Below are positions 36,382-43,744 of a stretch of DNA of 64,000 nt, in pieces. The DNA comes from Pseudomonadota bacterium (GTDB lineage Bacteria; Pseudomonadota; Alphaproteobacteria; Rhizobiales; Hyphomicrobiaceae): the NCBI GenBank assembly GCA_023423275.1, contig JAFAFW010000007.1, positions 68,340-132,339 on the forward strand, written 5' to 3'. Positions within the stretch are counted from its first letter, which is position 1. The number at the start of each line of letters is the position of its first letter. The notes under the pieces were generated by a model, which was not told where the DNA came from, did not search any database, and worked only from the letters and a program-made list of their open reading frames with translations. Position numbers and translations under genes: made by a program.

Positions 36382-37172
36382 TGGCCGGAAGCCTCCGCGT
36401 GCGCGATCTCCTGTGGTTCGATCGTCAGTGCCCCCGCTTCGGCGCGTGCACGCAGTTCCTCGTATTCAGCGAGAGAGATGGGATCAAACTTCACTTTATC
36501 GCCGGGACGGAACAGGGCAGGCGACTGCCGGCGCAGGTCCCAGAGCCAAACCGGCGTCCGGCCCAGCAGGTGCCACCCGCCCGGGCTTTCCAGCGGGTAA
36601 ATGGAAGCCATGGTCATGGCAATCGCGAGCGACCCCATGGGCACTTTGATGCGAGGATTCACCCGGCGCGGAAGCGCCAGCTTTGCGGGCAGATCGCCCA
36701 TGTAGGGGTATCCGGGCAGAAATCCGACCATGTAGACGTGATACGTCTCGCCGCTGTGCAGGGCGATGACATCGGCGACAGAAAGATCTGTGCGCTCGGC
36801 AACTTCGATCAGGTCGGGGCCGAGGGTCGGATCGTAGCACGCCGGGATGTGCCAGAGACGCCCCCCGGTCTGTGATACTGTCAGCCCGTCCAAAAACTCC
36901 GCCAGGCGTTTTCTCAATCGAGCATGAGGCAGGCGGAGTGGGTCATAATGGATCATCAGCGAGCGGAAGGTCGGAACGGTCTCGATGATGCCGTCGAGCC
37001 GCGCGTCGTCGATGCGCTGGGCCAGCGCCAGAACCAGCGTACTGATATGTCTGTCGATTTTATCGCTGAATTCAACAACCAGCGCAGTGTCGCCGCTGGG
37101 CAGGAACCGAGCCGCCAGTGTCGGGGTCTTGGGTGTGTTGGAAGCGGCTTGCGACACGTGGATCCGGTTCAC
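36378..37172 (-). CDS. pxpB: 5-oxoprolinase subunit B-like (allophanate hydrolase subunit 1 fold)
   Basis: A 264-residue PxpB/KipI family protein. It shows the segments RFLPSGDTALVVEF, FLPGYPYMGDLP, PRRVNPRIKVPMGSLAIA and ESPGGWHLLGRTP, all typical. PxpB and PxpC form the complex that phosphorylates and hydrolyses the lactam together with PxpA. It is the first gene of the minus-strand unit; pxpA is the first gene of the divergent plus-strand unit, so one operator between them can control both. Confidence 0.92.
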   Translation of the reverse strand: MNRIHVSQAASNTPKTPTLAARFLPSGDTALVVEFSDKIDRHISTLVLALAQRIDDARLDGIIETVPTFRSLMIHYDPLRLPHARLRKRLAEFLDGLTVSQTGGRLWHIPACYDPTLGPDLIEVAERTDLSVADVIALHSGETYHVYMVGFLPGYPYMGDLPAKLALPRRVNPRIKVPMGSLAIAMTMASIYPLESPGGWHLLGRTPVWLWDLRRQSPALFRPGDKVKFDPISLAEYEELRARAEAGALTIEPQEIAHAEASGQ

Positions 37173-37223
37173 AGACGGAGTTCGCGGTAAGGTTCGATGA
37201 CCCGTGGAACTATTTGTACTGTT

Positions 37224-37239
37224 GTTCTATAAATAGTAC
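37224..37239. promoter_or_regulatory. Candidate GntR operator, site 2, in the divergent pxpB/pxpA promoter region
   Basis: GTTCTATAAATAGTAC, matching site 1 with one mismatch in the palindrome arms. It sits in the 150-base gap between pxpB and pxpA. Plus-strand promoter elements TTGTAC (37214) and TACCAT (37237) with 17-base spacing bracket it; on the minus strand TATGGT (37243-37238) runs straight into it. A second half site (TTTGTACT, 37213-37220) lies next to it. Confidence 0.7.
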
Positions 37240-37322
37240 CATATGCTGGATGCGGTGCGATAAGGAGCCGTGTCACACCGGGCGGCATCAGGCAAGCGGC
37301 ATATGCTTCGAAGGATGTGCGA

Positions 37323-38096
37323 ATGAGCAAGAAGATCAATCTGAATGCCGATATCGCCGAGAGCTGGGGGGCGTACAGCATCGGCAACGATCCGGATCTG
37401 ATGAAGATCATCAAGTCCGCCAACGTTGCTTGCGGCTATCACGCCGGTGATCCCAACTCGATGCATCGCCTGTGCATGCTCGCCAAGCGGGAAGGCGTCA
37501 GCGTCGGAGTGCATCCCGGCTTCAATGATCTGTGGGGGTTCGGACGCCGTCGCATCACGATGAAGCCGCAGGATCTCGAATATATGGTCGCTTACCAGAT
37601 CGGCGCGCTGCAGGCGATGGCATCGTATGCCGATGTCGAGGTCACCCATCTGAAGCCGCACGGCGCGCTGAACAATATGGCGGCCGAGGATTCGGAATAT
37701 GCCAAGGCCATCGCGCGTGCGATCAAGACCGTGGACAAGAACCTGATCTACGTCGCGCTTGCCGGTTCCGAAATGGAGAAGGCCGGTCACGACCTGGGCT
37801 TGCGCGTGGCGCGCGAAGGGTTCTCGGACCGTGAATACGTCAATGACGGCAACCTGGCGTCGCGCGCGCTGGCGGGCACCGTGATCAAGGATGCCAAAAA
37901 GGCCGTTGAACACACGTTGCGCATGGTGCTTGACGGCGAAGTCATTGCCATGAACGGTGACCGGCTCAAAGTCGAAGTGGATTCGCTCTGCGTCCATGGT
38001 GACGAGCCGACGGCGGTTGCGGTCGCGGACGCAGTGCGCAAAGCCCTTCAGGATGCGGGCGTCTCAATCGTGCCGCTCACCGAGATGGGCATTTAA
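37323..38096 (+). CDS. pxpA: 5-oxoprolinase subunit A-like (LamB/YcsF family)
   Basis: A 257-residue LamB/YcsF family protein, the PxpA partner of PxpBC. Conserved segments are ANVACGYHAGDPNSMHR, GFGRRRI, YQIGALQAMA and LKPHGALNNMAAED. The N-terminal motif, usually DLNADxGEGxG, reads LNADIAESWGAY, and the usual GAHPSYPD-type motif reads GVHPGFND, so it is a divergent member, possibly with a changed substrate. AAGGA lies seven bases before the ATG at 37323; a GTG two codons earlier is also in frame. It heads a six-gene unit with the F420 genes. Confidence 0.9.
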   Translation: MSKKINLNADIAESWGAYSIGNDPDLMKIIKSANVACGYHAGDPNSMHRLCMLAKREGVSVGVHPGFNDLWGFGRRRITMKPQDLEYMVAYQIGALQAMASYADVEVTHLKPHGALNNMAAEDSEYAKAIARAIKTVDKNLIYVALAGSEMEKAGHDLGLRVAREGFSDREYVNDGNLASRALAGTVIKDAKKAVEHTLRMVLDGEVIAMNGDRLKVEVDSLCVHGDEPTAVAVADAVRKALQDAGVSIVPLTEMGI

Positions 38097-38125
38097 GTTT
38101 TCACGAAAGAGAGCGAGGCGCACGC

Positions 38126-38794
38126 ATGGAGCCATCGAAGCCGGCGCTGGCCGTCATCGGAGGAACGGGCGCACTGGGATCGGGACTGGCGCGCCGCCTC
38201 GCCGCGGCCGGCTATGAGATCATCATCGGCTCGCGAACGGCGGAGAAGGCAACCGAAGCTGCCAATCAGCTTCCGACCGTACCCGGGACTGCCAAACCGC
38301 GCGGCGCAACGAATGCGGAAGCGGCCGCGGCGGCTGAGGTGGTCCTTGTGACCGTGCCTTTTACCAGCCAGGCTCAGATCCTCGATGAGATCAAGCCGCA
38401 TGTGGCGGGCAAATTGGTTATCGATACAACCGTTCCATTGATGCCGCCGAAGGTGGCGCGTGTGCAGTTACCATCACAAGGCTGCGCTGCTATGGTGGCG
38501 AACGAGCGGCTTGGCGAGGGCGTTAGGGTCGTTTCAGCGTTCCACAACGTGGCGGCCCACAAGCTGCAAACCGATGCCGAGATTGATTGCGATGTCCTGG
38601 TGTTCGGGGATGATCCGAAAGACCGTGAGGTTGCCATCGCGTTGGCCAAGGCTGCCAAGCTACGCGGTTTGCATTGCGGACCGCTCGTCAATTCAGCAGC
38701 GGCCGAGGCGCTGACCTCGGTGCTCATCGGGATCAATCGTGCGTACAAGGTGGACGGTGCCGGGCTGCGGATCACGGGAATTACCGAAGCCTGA
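38126..38794 (+). CDS. npdG: NADPH-dependent F420 reductase
   Basis: A 222-residue enzyme that transfers hydride between NADPH and coenzyme F420, supplying F420H2. The nucleotide site AVIGGTGALGSGLARRLAAA and the following GSRTAEKA (Ser/Arg for the 2'-phosphate of NADP) fit the F420H2:NADP oxidoreductase family, as do the VFGDDPKDRE and GPLVNSAAAEALTSVLIGIN segments. It lies 29 bases after pxpA and 30 before cofE, within the cofactor operon, which supports the assignment strongly. Confidence 0.93.
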   Translation: MEPSKPALAVIGGTGALGSGLARRLAAAGYEIIIGSRTAEKATEAANQLPTVPGTAKPRGATNAEAAAAAEVVLVTVPFTSQAQILDEIKPHVAGKLVIDTTVPLMPPKVARVQLPSQGCAAMVANERLGEGVRVVSAFHNVAAHKLQTDAEIDCDVLVFGDDPKDREVAIALAKAAKLRGLHCGPLVNSAAAEALTSVLIGINRAYKVDGAGLRITGITEA

Positions 38795-38824
38795 GCATTG
38801 TAAACGCAGGAACGGGCCATAGGC

Positions 38825-39601
38825 ATGTCAGTTACGGGCGCCCGCCTGACGATAACGGCGCTGGAAGGTTTGCCGTTGGTTCGCCCTGGCGACGATGTGG
38901 CGGAGCTTCTGCTCGAGGCGCTTGTCCGCAACGGCTTGGTGCTTGAGAGCCAGGATATTCTGGTCGTCACGCAGAAGATCGTTTCGAAATCCGAGTCCCG
39001 TTATGTGGAACTCGCGTCTGTCACGCCGTCGCCGCGCGCCCTCGAACTTTCGGCGATAACTGGCAAGCCGCCTCATCTCGTTGAGGCCATCCTCTCCGAA
39101 TCCTCCGAAGTGATCCGGGCAAAGCCGGGCGTTCTGATCGTTGCGACACGTCATGGGCTGGTGATGGCAAATGCAGGCATCGATCAGTCTAACCTTCCAC
39201 CCGGTGCGGCAGGAGGAATGGTGCTTCTTCTGCCCGAGGATCCGGACCTCACCGCGCAGGCCGTCAAGGCCCGCTGCGACGCGCACTTTGGGGCCGACAT
39301 CGGCGTCGTTATTTCGGACAGTGTCGGCCGCGCGTGGCGGCAGGGCACCGTGGGCCTTGCCATCGGTGCGGCCGGGGTGCCGTCGTTGCTCGATCGGCGC
39401 GGCGAACCTGACCTTGCCGGACGTCCGCTTGAAGTGACCGAAGTCGGTTTTGCAGATGCGGTCGCCTCAGCGGCCGTTCTCGCGATGGGCGAGGCCGACG
39501 AAGGCTGCCCGGCTGCCTTGGTGCGCGGTCTGGCCTGGACGGCGGAGGCAAGGCCAGCCTCAGCGCTGGTCCGTCCGAAATCCCAGGATCTGTTTCGATG
39601 A
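38825..39601 (+). CDS. cofE: Coenzyme F420-0:L-glutamate ligase
   Basis: A 258-residue enzyme that adds the glutamate tail to F420-0 using GTP. Recognisable parts are GLPLVRPGDDVAELL, DILVVTQKIVSKSE, VIVATRHGLVMANAGIDQSN and GVVISDSVGRAWRQGTVGLAIG. It is the single-domain CofE form; the C-terminal flavin reductase domain of mycobacterial FbiB is missing. Its stop overlaps the cofD start (ATGA). Confidence 0.95.
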   Translation: MSVTGARLTITALEGLPLVRPGDDVAELLLEALVRNGLVLESQDILVVTQKIVSKSESRYVELASVTPSPRALELSAITGKPPHLVEAILSESSEVIRAKPGVLIVATRHGLVMANAGIDQSNLPPGAAGGMVLLLPEDPDLTAQAVKARCDAHFGADIGVVISDSVGRAWRQGTVGLAIGAAGVPSLLDRRGEPDLAGRPLEVTEVGFADAVASAAVLAMGEADEGCPAALVRGLAWTAEARPASALVRPKSQDLFR

Positions 39602-40572
39602 TGAAGCATGTGGCGGACAGGCGCCGTTGGGTTGCGCTCTCGGGTGGTGTCGGTGGCGCGAAGCTGTCCTTGGGATTGGCACAGGTTCTCGGTGACCGGC
39701 TGACGGTGATCGTCAACACCGGCGATGACTTCGAACATCTTGGTCTGCACGTCTCGCCGGATATCGACACCGCGATCTATACGTTGGCCGGTCTCGTCAA
39801 TCCGGAGACGGGTTGGGGACGCCGCGACGAAACCTGGACGTTCATGCGTGCAATTGCGGAGCTGGGTGGGCCATCCTGGTTCAATCTCGGCGACGGCGAT
39901 CTGGCGATGCATGTCGAGCGAACGCGGCGGCTGCGCGCTGGAGAAAGCCTGACGGATGTGTGCGCATTCGTTGGCGCGCGCCTGGGTATCGCGGCCCGCG
40001 TCATCCCTATGAGCGACGATCCCGTGCGCACGTTTGTCGAAACGGAGGGGGGCACGCTGGGCTTCCAGGAATATTTCGTGGGCGAGCAGTGCAGGCCGAT
40101 CGTCTCGGATATTCGTTTCGATGGCGCCGCTCAGGCCCGTCCCGCAGCCGCGGCTCTCGCAGCGCTGAGCGATCCCGACCTCGGCGGCATCATCATCTGT
40201 CCGTCGAACCCATATCTGAGCGTCGACCCGATCCTGGCCATTCCCGGTTTTGCGGATGCTCTTCGCGCGCGCAAAGCGCCGGTCATTGCGGTGAGTCCCA
40301 TTATCGGCGGAAAGGCCATCAAGGGACCGGCGGCAAAGATCATGGGAGAGCTCGGCATTGCGCCGGATGCCGTCAGCGTCGCCAAACATTACGCGGGGCT
40401 CATCGATGGATTTGTCATCGATAGGGCCGATGCCGATTTGGCTGGCCGGATCGAGGTGACGACGCTCGCGGTCAATACACTGATGCGGACGCTGGATGAC
40501 AAGGTCGCCTTGGCGCGCGATTGCCTGTCATTTTGCGAAACAATTCGCGGCGCGATGGAAACAGCGTCATGA
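39598..40572 (+). CDS. cofD: 2-phospho-L-lactate transferase (CofD/FbiA)
   Basis: A 324-residue enzyme that joins the phospholactyl (or phosphoenolpyruvyl) group from its GDP-activated form to the deazaflavin FO, giving F420-0 or dehydro-F420-0. The N-terminus VALSGGVGGAKLSLGLAQ is the family GDP-binding motif; VIVNTGDDFEHLGLHVSPD and ICPSNPYLSVDPILAIPG follow as usual. It overlaps cofE upstream and cofC downstream by ATGA. Confidence 0.96.
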   Translation: MMKHVADRRRWVALSGGVGGAKLSLGLAQVLGDRLTVIVNTGDDFEHLGLHVSPDIDTAIYTLAGLVNPETGWGRRDETWTFMRAIAELGGPSWFNLGDGDLAMHVERTRRLRAGESLTDVCAFVGARLGIAARVIPMSDDPVRTFVETEGGTLGFQEYFVGEQCRPIVSDIRFDGAAQARPAAAALAALSDPDLGGIIICPSNPYLSVDPILAIPGFADALRARKAPVIAVSPIIGGKAIKGPAAKIMGELGIAPDAVSVAKHYAGLIDGFVIDRADADLAGRIEVTTLAVNTLMRTLDDKVALARDCLSFCETIRGAMETAS

Positions 40573-41252
40573 CCACGCGAGCCTTGCCTGTCATTATTCC
40601 CGTCAAGACGCTGCACAGCGCGAAGCAGCGGCTTGCACCGGTGCTGTCGGCGGAAGATCGGCGCAGGCTTGTCCTCGCAATGCTTGCTGATGTCTTGACC
40701 ACGCTGTCGAAGGTCGCCGCGGTCAGCAGCGTTATCGTGGTTACGCCTGACCCGGATGTGGCGGCGTTCGCGCGGGCAGAGAAGGTCCAGGTGCTTGCCG
40801 AACCGCACGGTGGAGGCTTGAACGCCGCCGTGCAGCGCGGGCTCACCCATATCGATGCGGTGCGCGCGGGACGCGTGCTTGTCATTCCCGGAGACGTGCC
40901 GCTTGCGTCCTCCGAGGAACTCACCAAGCTCGCCGAGAGCGCAGTGCGTCATGAAGGCCCGCGCGTGTCGCTGGTGCCGTCGCATGACGGCGGCGGCACG
41001 AATGCGCTTTTCCTGTCACCTCCGGATGTGATCGAACCGGAATTCGGCCCGGGCAGCTTCGTCAAGCATCTGGCCGCAGCGGTCGCACGGCGCATCGATG
41101 CGGAAGTGATGCAGCTTCCGGGCTTGGCCGCCGATGTCGATTTGCCGGAGGATCTCGCATGGCTGCGCCGCGCGCGCAGCGGCGTTCCGCGTTATGCGTT
41201 TCTTCTCCCAAGCGCGATGCCCGGCGAGACGATTTTAAGGAACATGCCATGA
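40569..41252 (+). CDS. cofC: 2-phospho-L-lactate (or PEP) guanylyltransferase
   Basis: A 227-residue nucleotidyltransferase that activates the three-carbon acid with GTP for CofD. Motifs are IIPVKTLHSAKQRLAP, VIPGDVPLAS and GGGTNALFLSPP. Family members differ in substrate: 2-phospholactate in archaea, phosphoenolpyruvate in actinobacteria (FbiD), 3-phosphoglycerate in Paraburkholderia rhizoxinica. The sequence read alone does not tell me which applies. The ATG overlaps the cofD stop, the stop overlaps the fbiC start. Confidence 0.93.
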   Translation: MTTRALPVIIPVKTLHSAKQRLAPVLSAEDRRRLVLAMLADVLTTLSKVAAVSSVIVVTPDPDVAAFARAEKVQVLAEPHGGGLNAAVQRGLTHIDAVRAGRVLVIPGDVPLASSEELTKLAESAVRHEGPRVSLVPSHDGGGTNALFLSPPDVIEPEFGPGSFVKHLAAAVARRIDAEVMQLPGLAADVDLPEDLAWLRRARSGVPRYAFLLPSAMPGETILRNMP

Positions 41253-43699
41253 GCAACGTGCATGATGTCGCCTTAGCCCTTGCCGCTGCCGAGAAGGGCG
41301 AAAAGCCTGGCCATCATCAAGCGCTGGCACTTGCGCACTGCGAGGATATCAATCGGCTGTCAGCGCTCGCTGAGGAGTTGTGTGTCGCCGGCCACGGCAC
41401 CGCGGTTTCCTTTTCAAAGAAGGTCTTCATTCCGCTCACCCAGCTTTGCCGCGACGTTTGCCACTACTGCACGTTCGCGCACGCGCCGCGTGAGTTGCCA
41501 GCGCCCTATCTCGATCGCGACGCGGTACTGGCGATTGCAGAGCAGGGCCGGCAAGCCGGCTGCAAAGAGGCTCTGTTTACGCTCGGTGACAAGCCGGAGC
41601 TGCGTTATTCCGCGGCGCGGAAGGCCTTGGCCGATCTCGGCCATGACAGCACGCTGTCGTACCTGGAAGAGGCGGCGCGCCTCGTGCTGGAGAAGGCGGG
41701 GCTGCTGCCCCATCTCAATCCTGGCCTCATGGATGAAACCTGGCTGCGGCGGTTGCGGGCGGTTTCCATCTCGCAAGGCATCATGCTCGAGACCGCGTCG
41801 GACCGGCTGTCGGAAAAGGGCGGGCCGCATTATGGGTCGCCGGACAAGATTCCCGCCGCCCGGCTGGCGACACTGGAAGCTGCTGGCCGTGCGGGGGTGC
41901 CGTTCACCACAGGCATTCTGATCGGTATCGGTGAGACGCGCCTTGAGCGGATCGAGGCCCTGCTGGCGATCCGCGACCTGTCCGAGCGCCACGGTCATAT
42001 TCAGGAAGTCATCATCCAGAATTTCCGCGCCAAACCGGACACACGAATGGCCGAGGCGCCGGAACCGTCGCTGGCCGAGCAGATCTGGACCATCGCGGTG
42101 GCGCGCATCATCCTCGGCGCCCGGGCCAATATTCAGTCGCCGCCGAATCTGCGCCCGGAAGGCCTCGCGCGCCTCGTGCGGGCTGGGATCAACGATTGGG
42201 GCGGCGTTTCTCCCGTCACGCCCGATCATGTCAATCCGGAAGCGCCGTGGCCGCATCTGCGGGATCTCGAAGCGGCGACGGAGCGTGCGGGCCGCGTGCT
42301 CGTCGAGCGGCTGGCGATCTATCCGGAATTTGCCGCCGAACCGGAGCGCTGGCTCGAACCGGCGCTGCGGACGCCGGTGTTGCGCATGTCCGACACGGCA
42401 GGCTTTGCCCGTGAGGATGGCTGGATCGCGGGCGCTCTTGAAACCCTTCCTTCAGCGCAGGTGGCACGCGTGCGCGGCCATGCTCCGGCGTTGTCGCGGC
42501 CGGTTGCGCAGGTTCTCGACAAGGCCGGCGATGGCCATGCGCTCACCGAGGATGAGATCGTTACGCTGTTCTCGGCCCGCGGCCGGGACTTCTCGGCGGT
42601 GTGCGCGGTTGCCGACCGCCTGCGAGCCACGCGCGTTGGGGACTCTGTCAGCTACGTCGTCAACCGCAACATCAACTACACCAACATCTGCACGTACGGC
42701 TGTAAGTTCTGCGCGTTTTCGAAGGGCCGGCATGCGCTGGGCTTCCGCGACAAGCCCTACGAGCTTCCGCTTTCGGAAGTGGCAGATCGTGCGCGCGAAG
42801 CCTGGAATACGGGCGCGACCGAAGTTTGCCTGCAGGGCGGCATTCGTCCCGGGTACACCGGTCAGACCTATCTCGATATCGCGCAAGCCGTTCGCGCGGC
42901 TGTTCCGGGCATTCACATCCACGCCTTCTCTCCGCTGGAAATCTGGCACGGCGCGACATCGCTCGGAATGCCGCTGCGCGCGTATCTGTCCGAGCTGAAA
43001 GCTGCTGGCCTCGCGAGCGTGCCCGGCACCGCCGCCGAGATTCTCGACGATGAAGTTCGCGACATCCTGTGTCCCGACAAGATCAACACGGACCAGTGGT
43101 TCCAGGTCATGACGGCCGCGCACGAGGCTGGGTTGCGTGCGACCTGCACCATCATGTTCGGGCATGTCGACAAGTACCGCCATTGGGCGCGCCATCTGAT
43201 CCGTCTGCGCGACTTGCAGGAGCGCACCGGCATCTTCACCGAGTTCGTGCCACTGGCGTTTGTCCACATGGAAGCGCCGATCGGCGTGAAGGGGCAGTCG
43301 CGCAAGGGGCCGACGTTCCGCGAAGCCATCCTGATGCATGCGATCGGTCGGATCGCGTTCGATCCGCTGATCACCAACATTCAAACCTCGTGGGTGAAGA
43401 TGGGGCCGGACGGGGCGGCGCTGTGCCTGGAAGCCGGAGCCAACGATTTCGGCGGGGTTCTGATGAACGAGTCGATCACCCGCGCTGCCGGGGCTGCGCA
43501 TGGCCAAGAGATCGATGCGGGCAAGATCGAGGCGATTATAGAATCGGCAAATAGAAGCCCGCGTCAGCGCTCCACGCTCTACGGTCCGCCTAAGCGGTCG
43601 GCGGAATGGCGTGTGAATGAGCAGGCCAAGACGCTGATTGCTGTTGATCGCGGACGCAAGGCGTACGATACTCATACTAAGATTAGTACAATAGAATAA
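41249..43699 (+). CDS. fbiC: FO synthase, CofG-CofH fusion
   Basis: An 816-residue bifunctional radical SAM enzyme that makes the deazaflavin FO from tyrosine and the ribityl-aminouracil intermediate of riboflavin synthesis. The N-terminal CofG half has its cluster motif at Cys67, Cys71, Cys74 (CRDVCHYC); the C-terminal CofH half has CTYGCKFC near residue 480. The fused form is the one known from actinobacteria, while archaea use two proteins. The ATG overlaps the cofC stop; an upstream in-frame start overlaps cofC. The last codons overlap a candidate GntR operator and promoter for the next unit. Confidence 0.96.
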   Translation: MSNVHDVALALAAAEKGEKPGHHQALALAHCEDINRLSALAEELCVAGHGTAVSFSKKVFIPLTQLCRDVCHYCTFAHAPRELPAPYLDRDAVLAIAEQGRQAGCKEALFTLGDKPELRYSAARKALADLGHDSTLSYLEEAARLVLEKAGLLPHLNPGLMDETWLRRLRAVSISQGIMLETASDRLSEKGGPHYGSPDKIPAARLATLEAAGRAGVPFTTGILIGIGETRLERIEALLAIRDLSERHGHIQEVIIQNFRAKPDTRMAEAPEPSLAEQIWTIAVARIILGARANIQSPPNLRPEGLARLVRAGINDWGGVSPVTPDHVNPEAPWPHLRDLEAATERAGRVLVERLAIYPEFAAEPERWLEPALRTPVLRMSDTAGFAREDGWIAGALETLPSAQVARVRGHAPALSRPVAQVLDKAGDGHALTEDEIVTLFSARGRDFSAVCAVADRLRATRVGDSVSYVVNRNINYTNICTYGCKFCAFSKGRHALGFRDKPYELPLSEVADRAREAWNTGATEVCLQGGIRPGYTGQTYLDIAQAVRAAVPGIHIHAFSPLEIWHGATSLGMPLRAYLSELKAAGLASVPGTAAEILDDEVRDILCPDKINTDQWFQVMTAAHEAGLRATCTIMFGHVDKYRHWARHLIRLRDLQERTGIFTEFVPLAFVHMEAPIGVKGQSRKGPTFREAILMHAIGRIAFDPLITNIQTSWVKMGPDGAALCLEAGANDFGGVLMNESITRAAGAAHGQEIDAGKIEAIIESANRSPRQRSTLYGPPKRSAEWRVNEQAKTLIAVDRGRKAYDTHTKISTIE
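43644..43672 (+). promoter_or_regulatory. Probable promoter inside the fbiC 3' end
   Basis: TTGATC (43644-43649) and GATACT (43667-43672) with 17-base spacing lie about 75 bases upstream of the PLP enzyme gene. The transcription start would fall near 43680, inside operator site 3, the same geometry as at site 1. Confidence 0.5.
43674..43689. promoter_or_regulatory. Candidate GntR operator, site 3
   Basis: ATACTAAGATTAGTAC, one arm identical to site 1 and the other with one change. It overlaps the last codons of fbiC, just upstream of the PLP-enzyme, CoA-transferase and oxidoreductase genes. Being preserved within coding sequence and placed at a predicted transcription start makes chance less likely. 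Confidence 0.68.
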
Positions 43700-43744
43700 C
43701 TCGGGCGATTCGCTCGGGGCGGGGAAACTGGTACCGAGCGAGAG

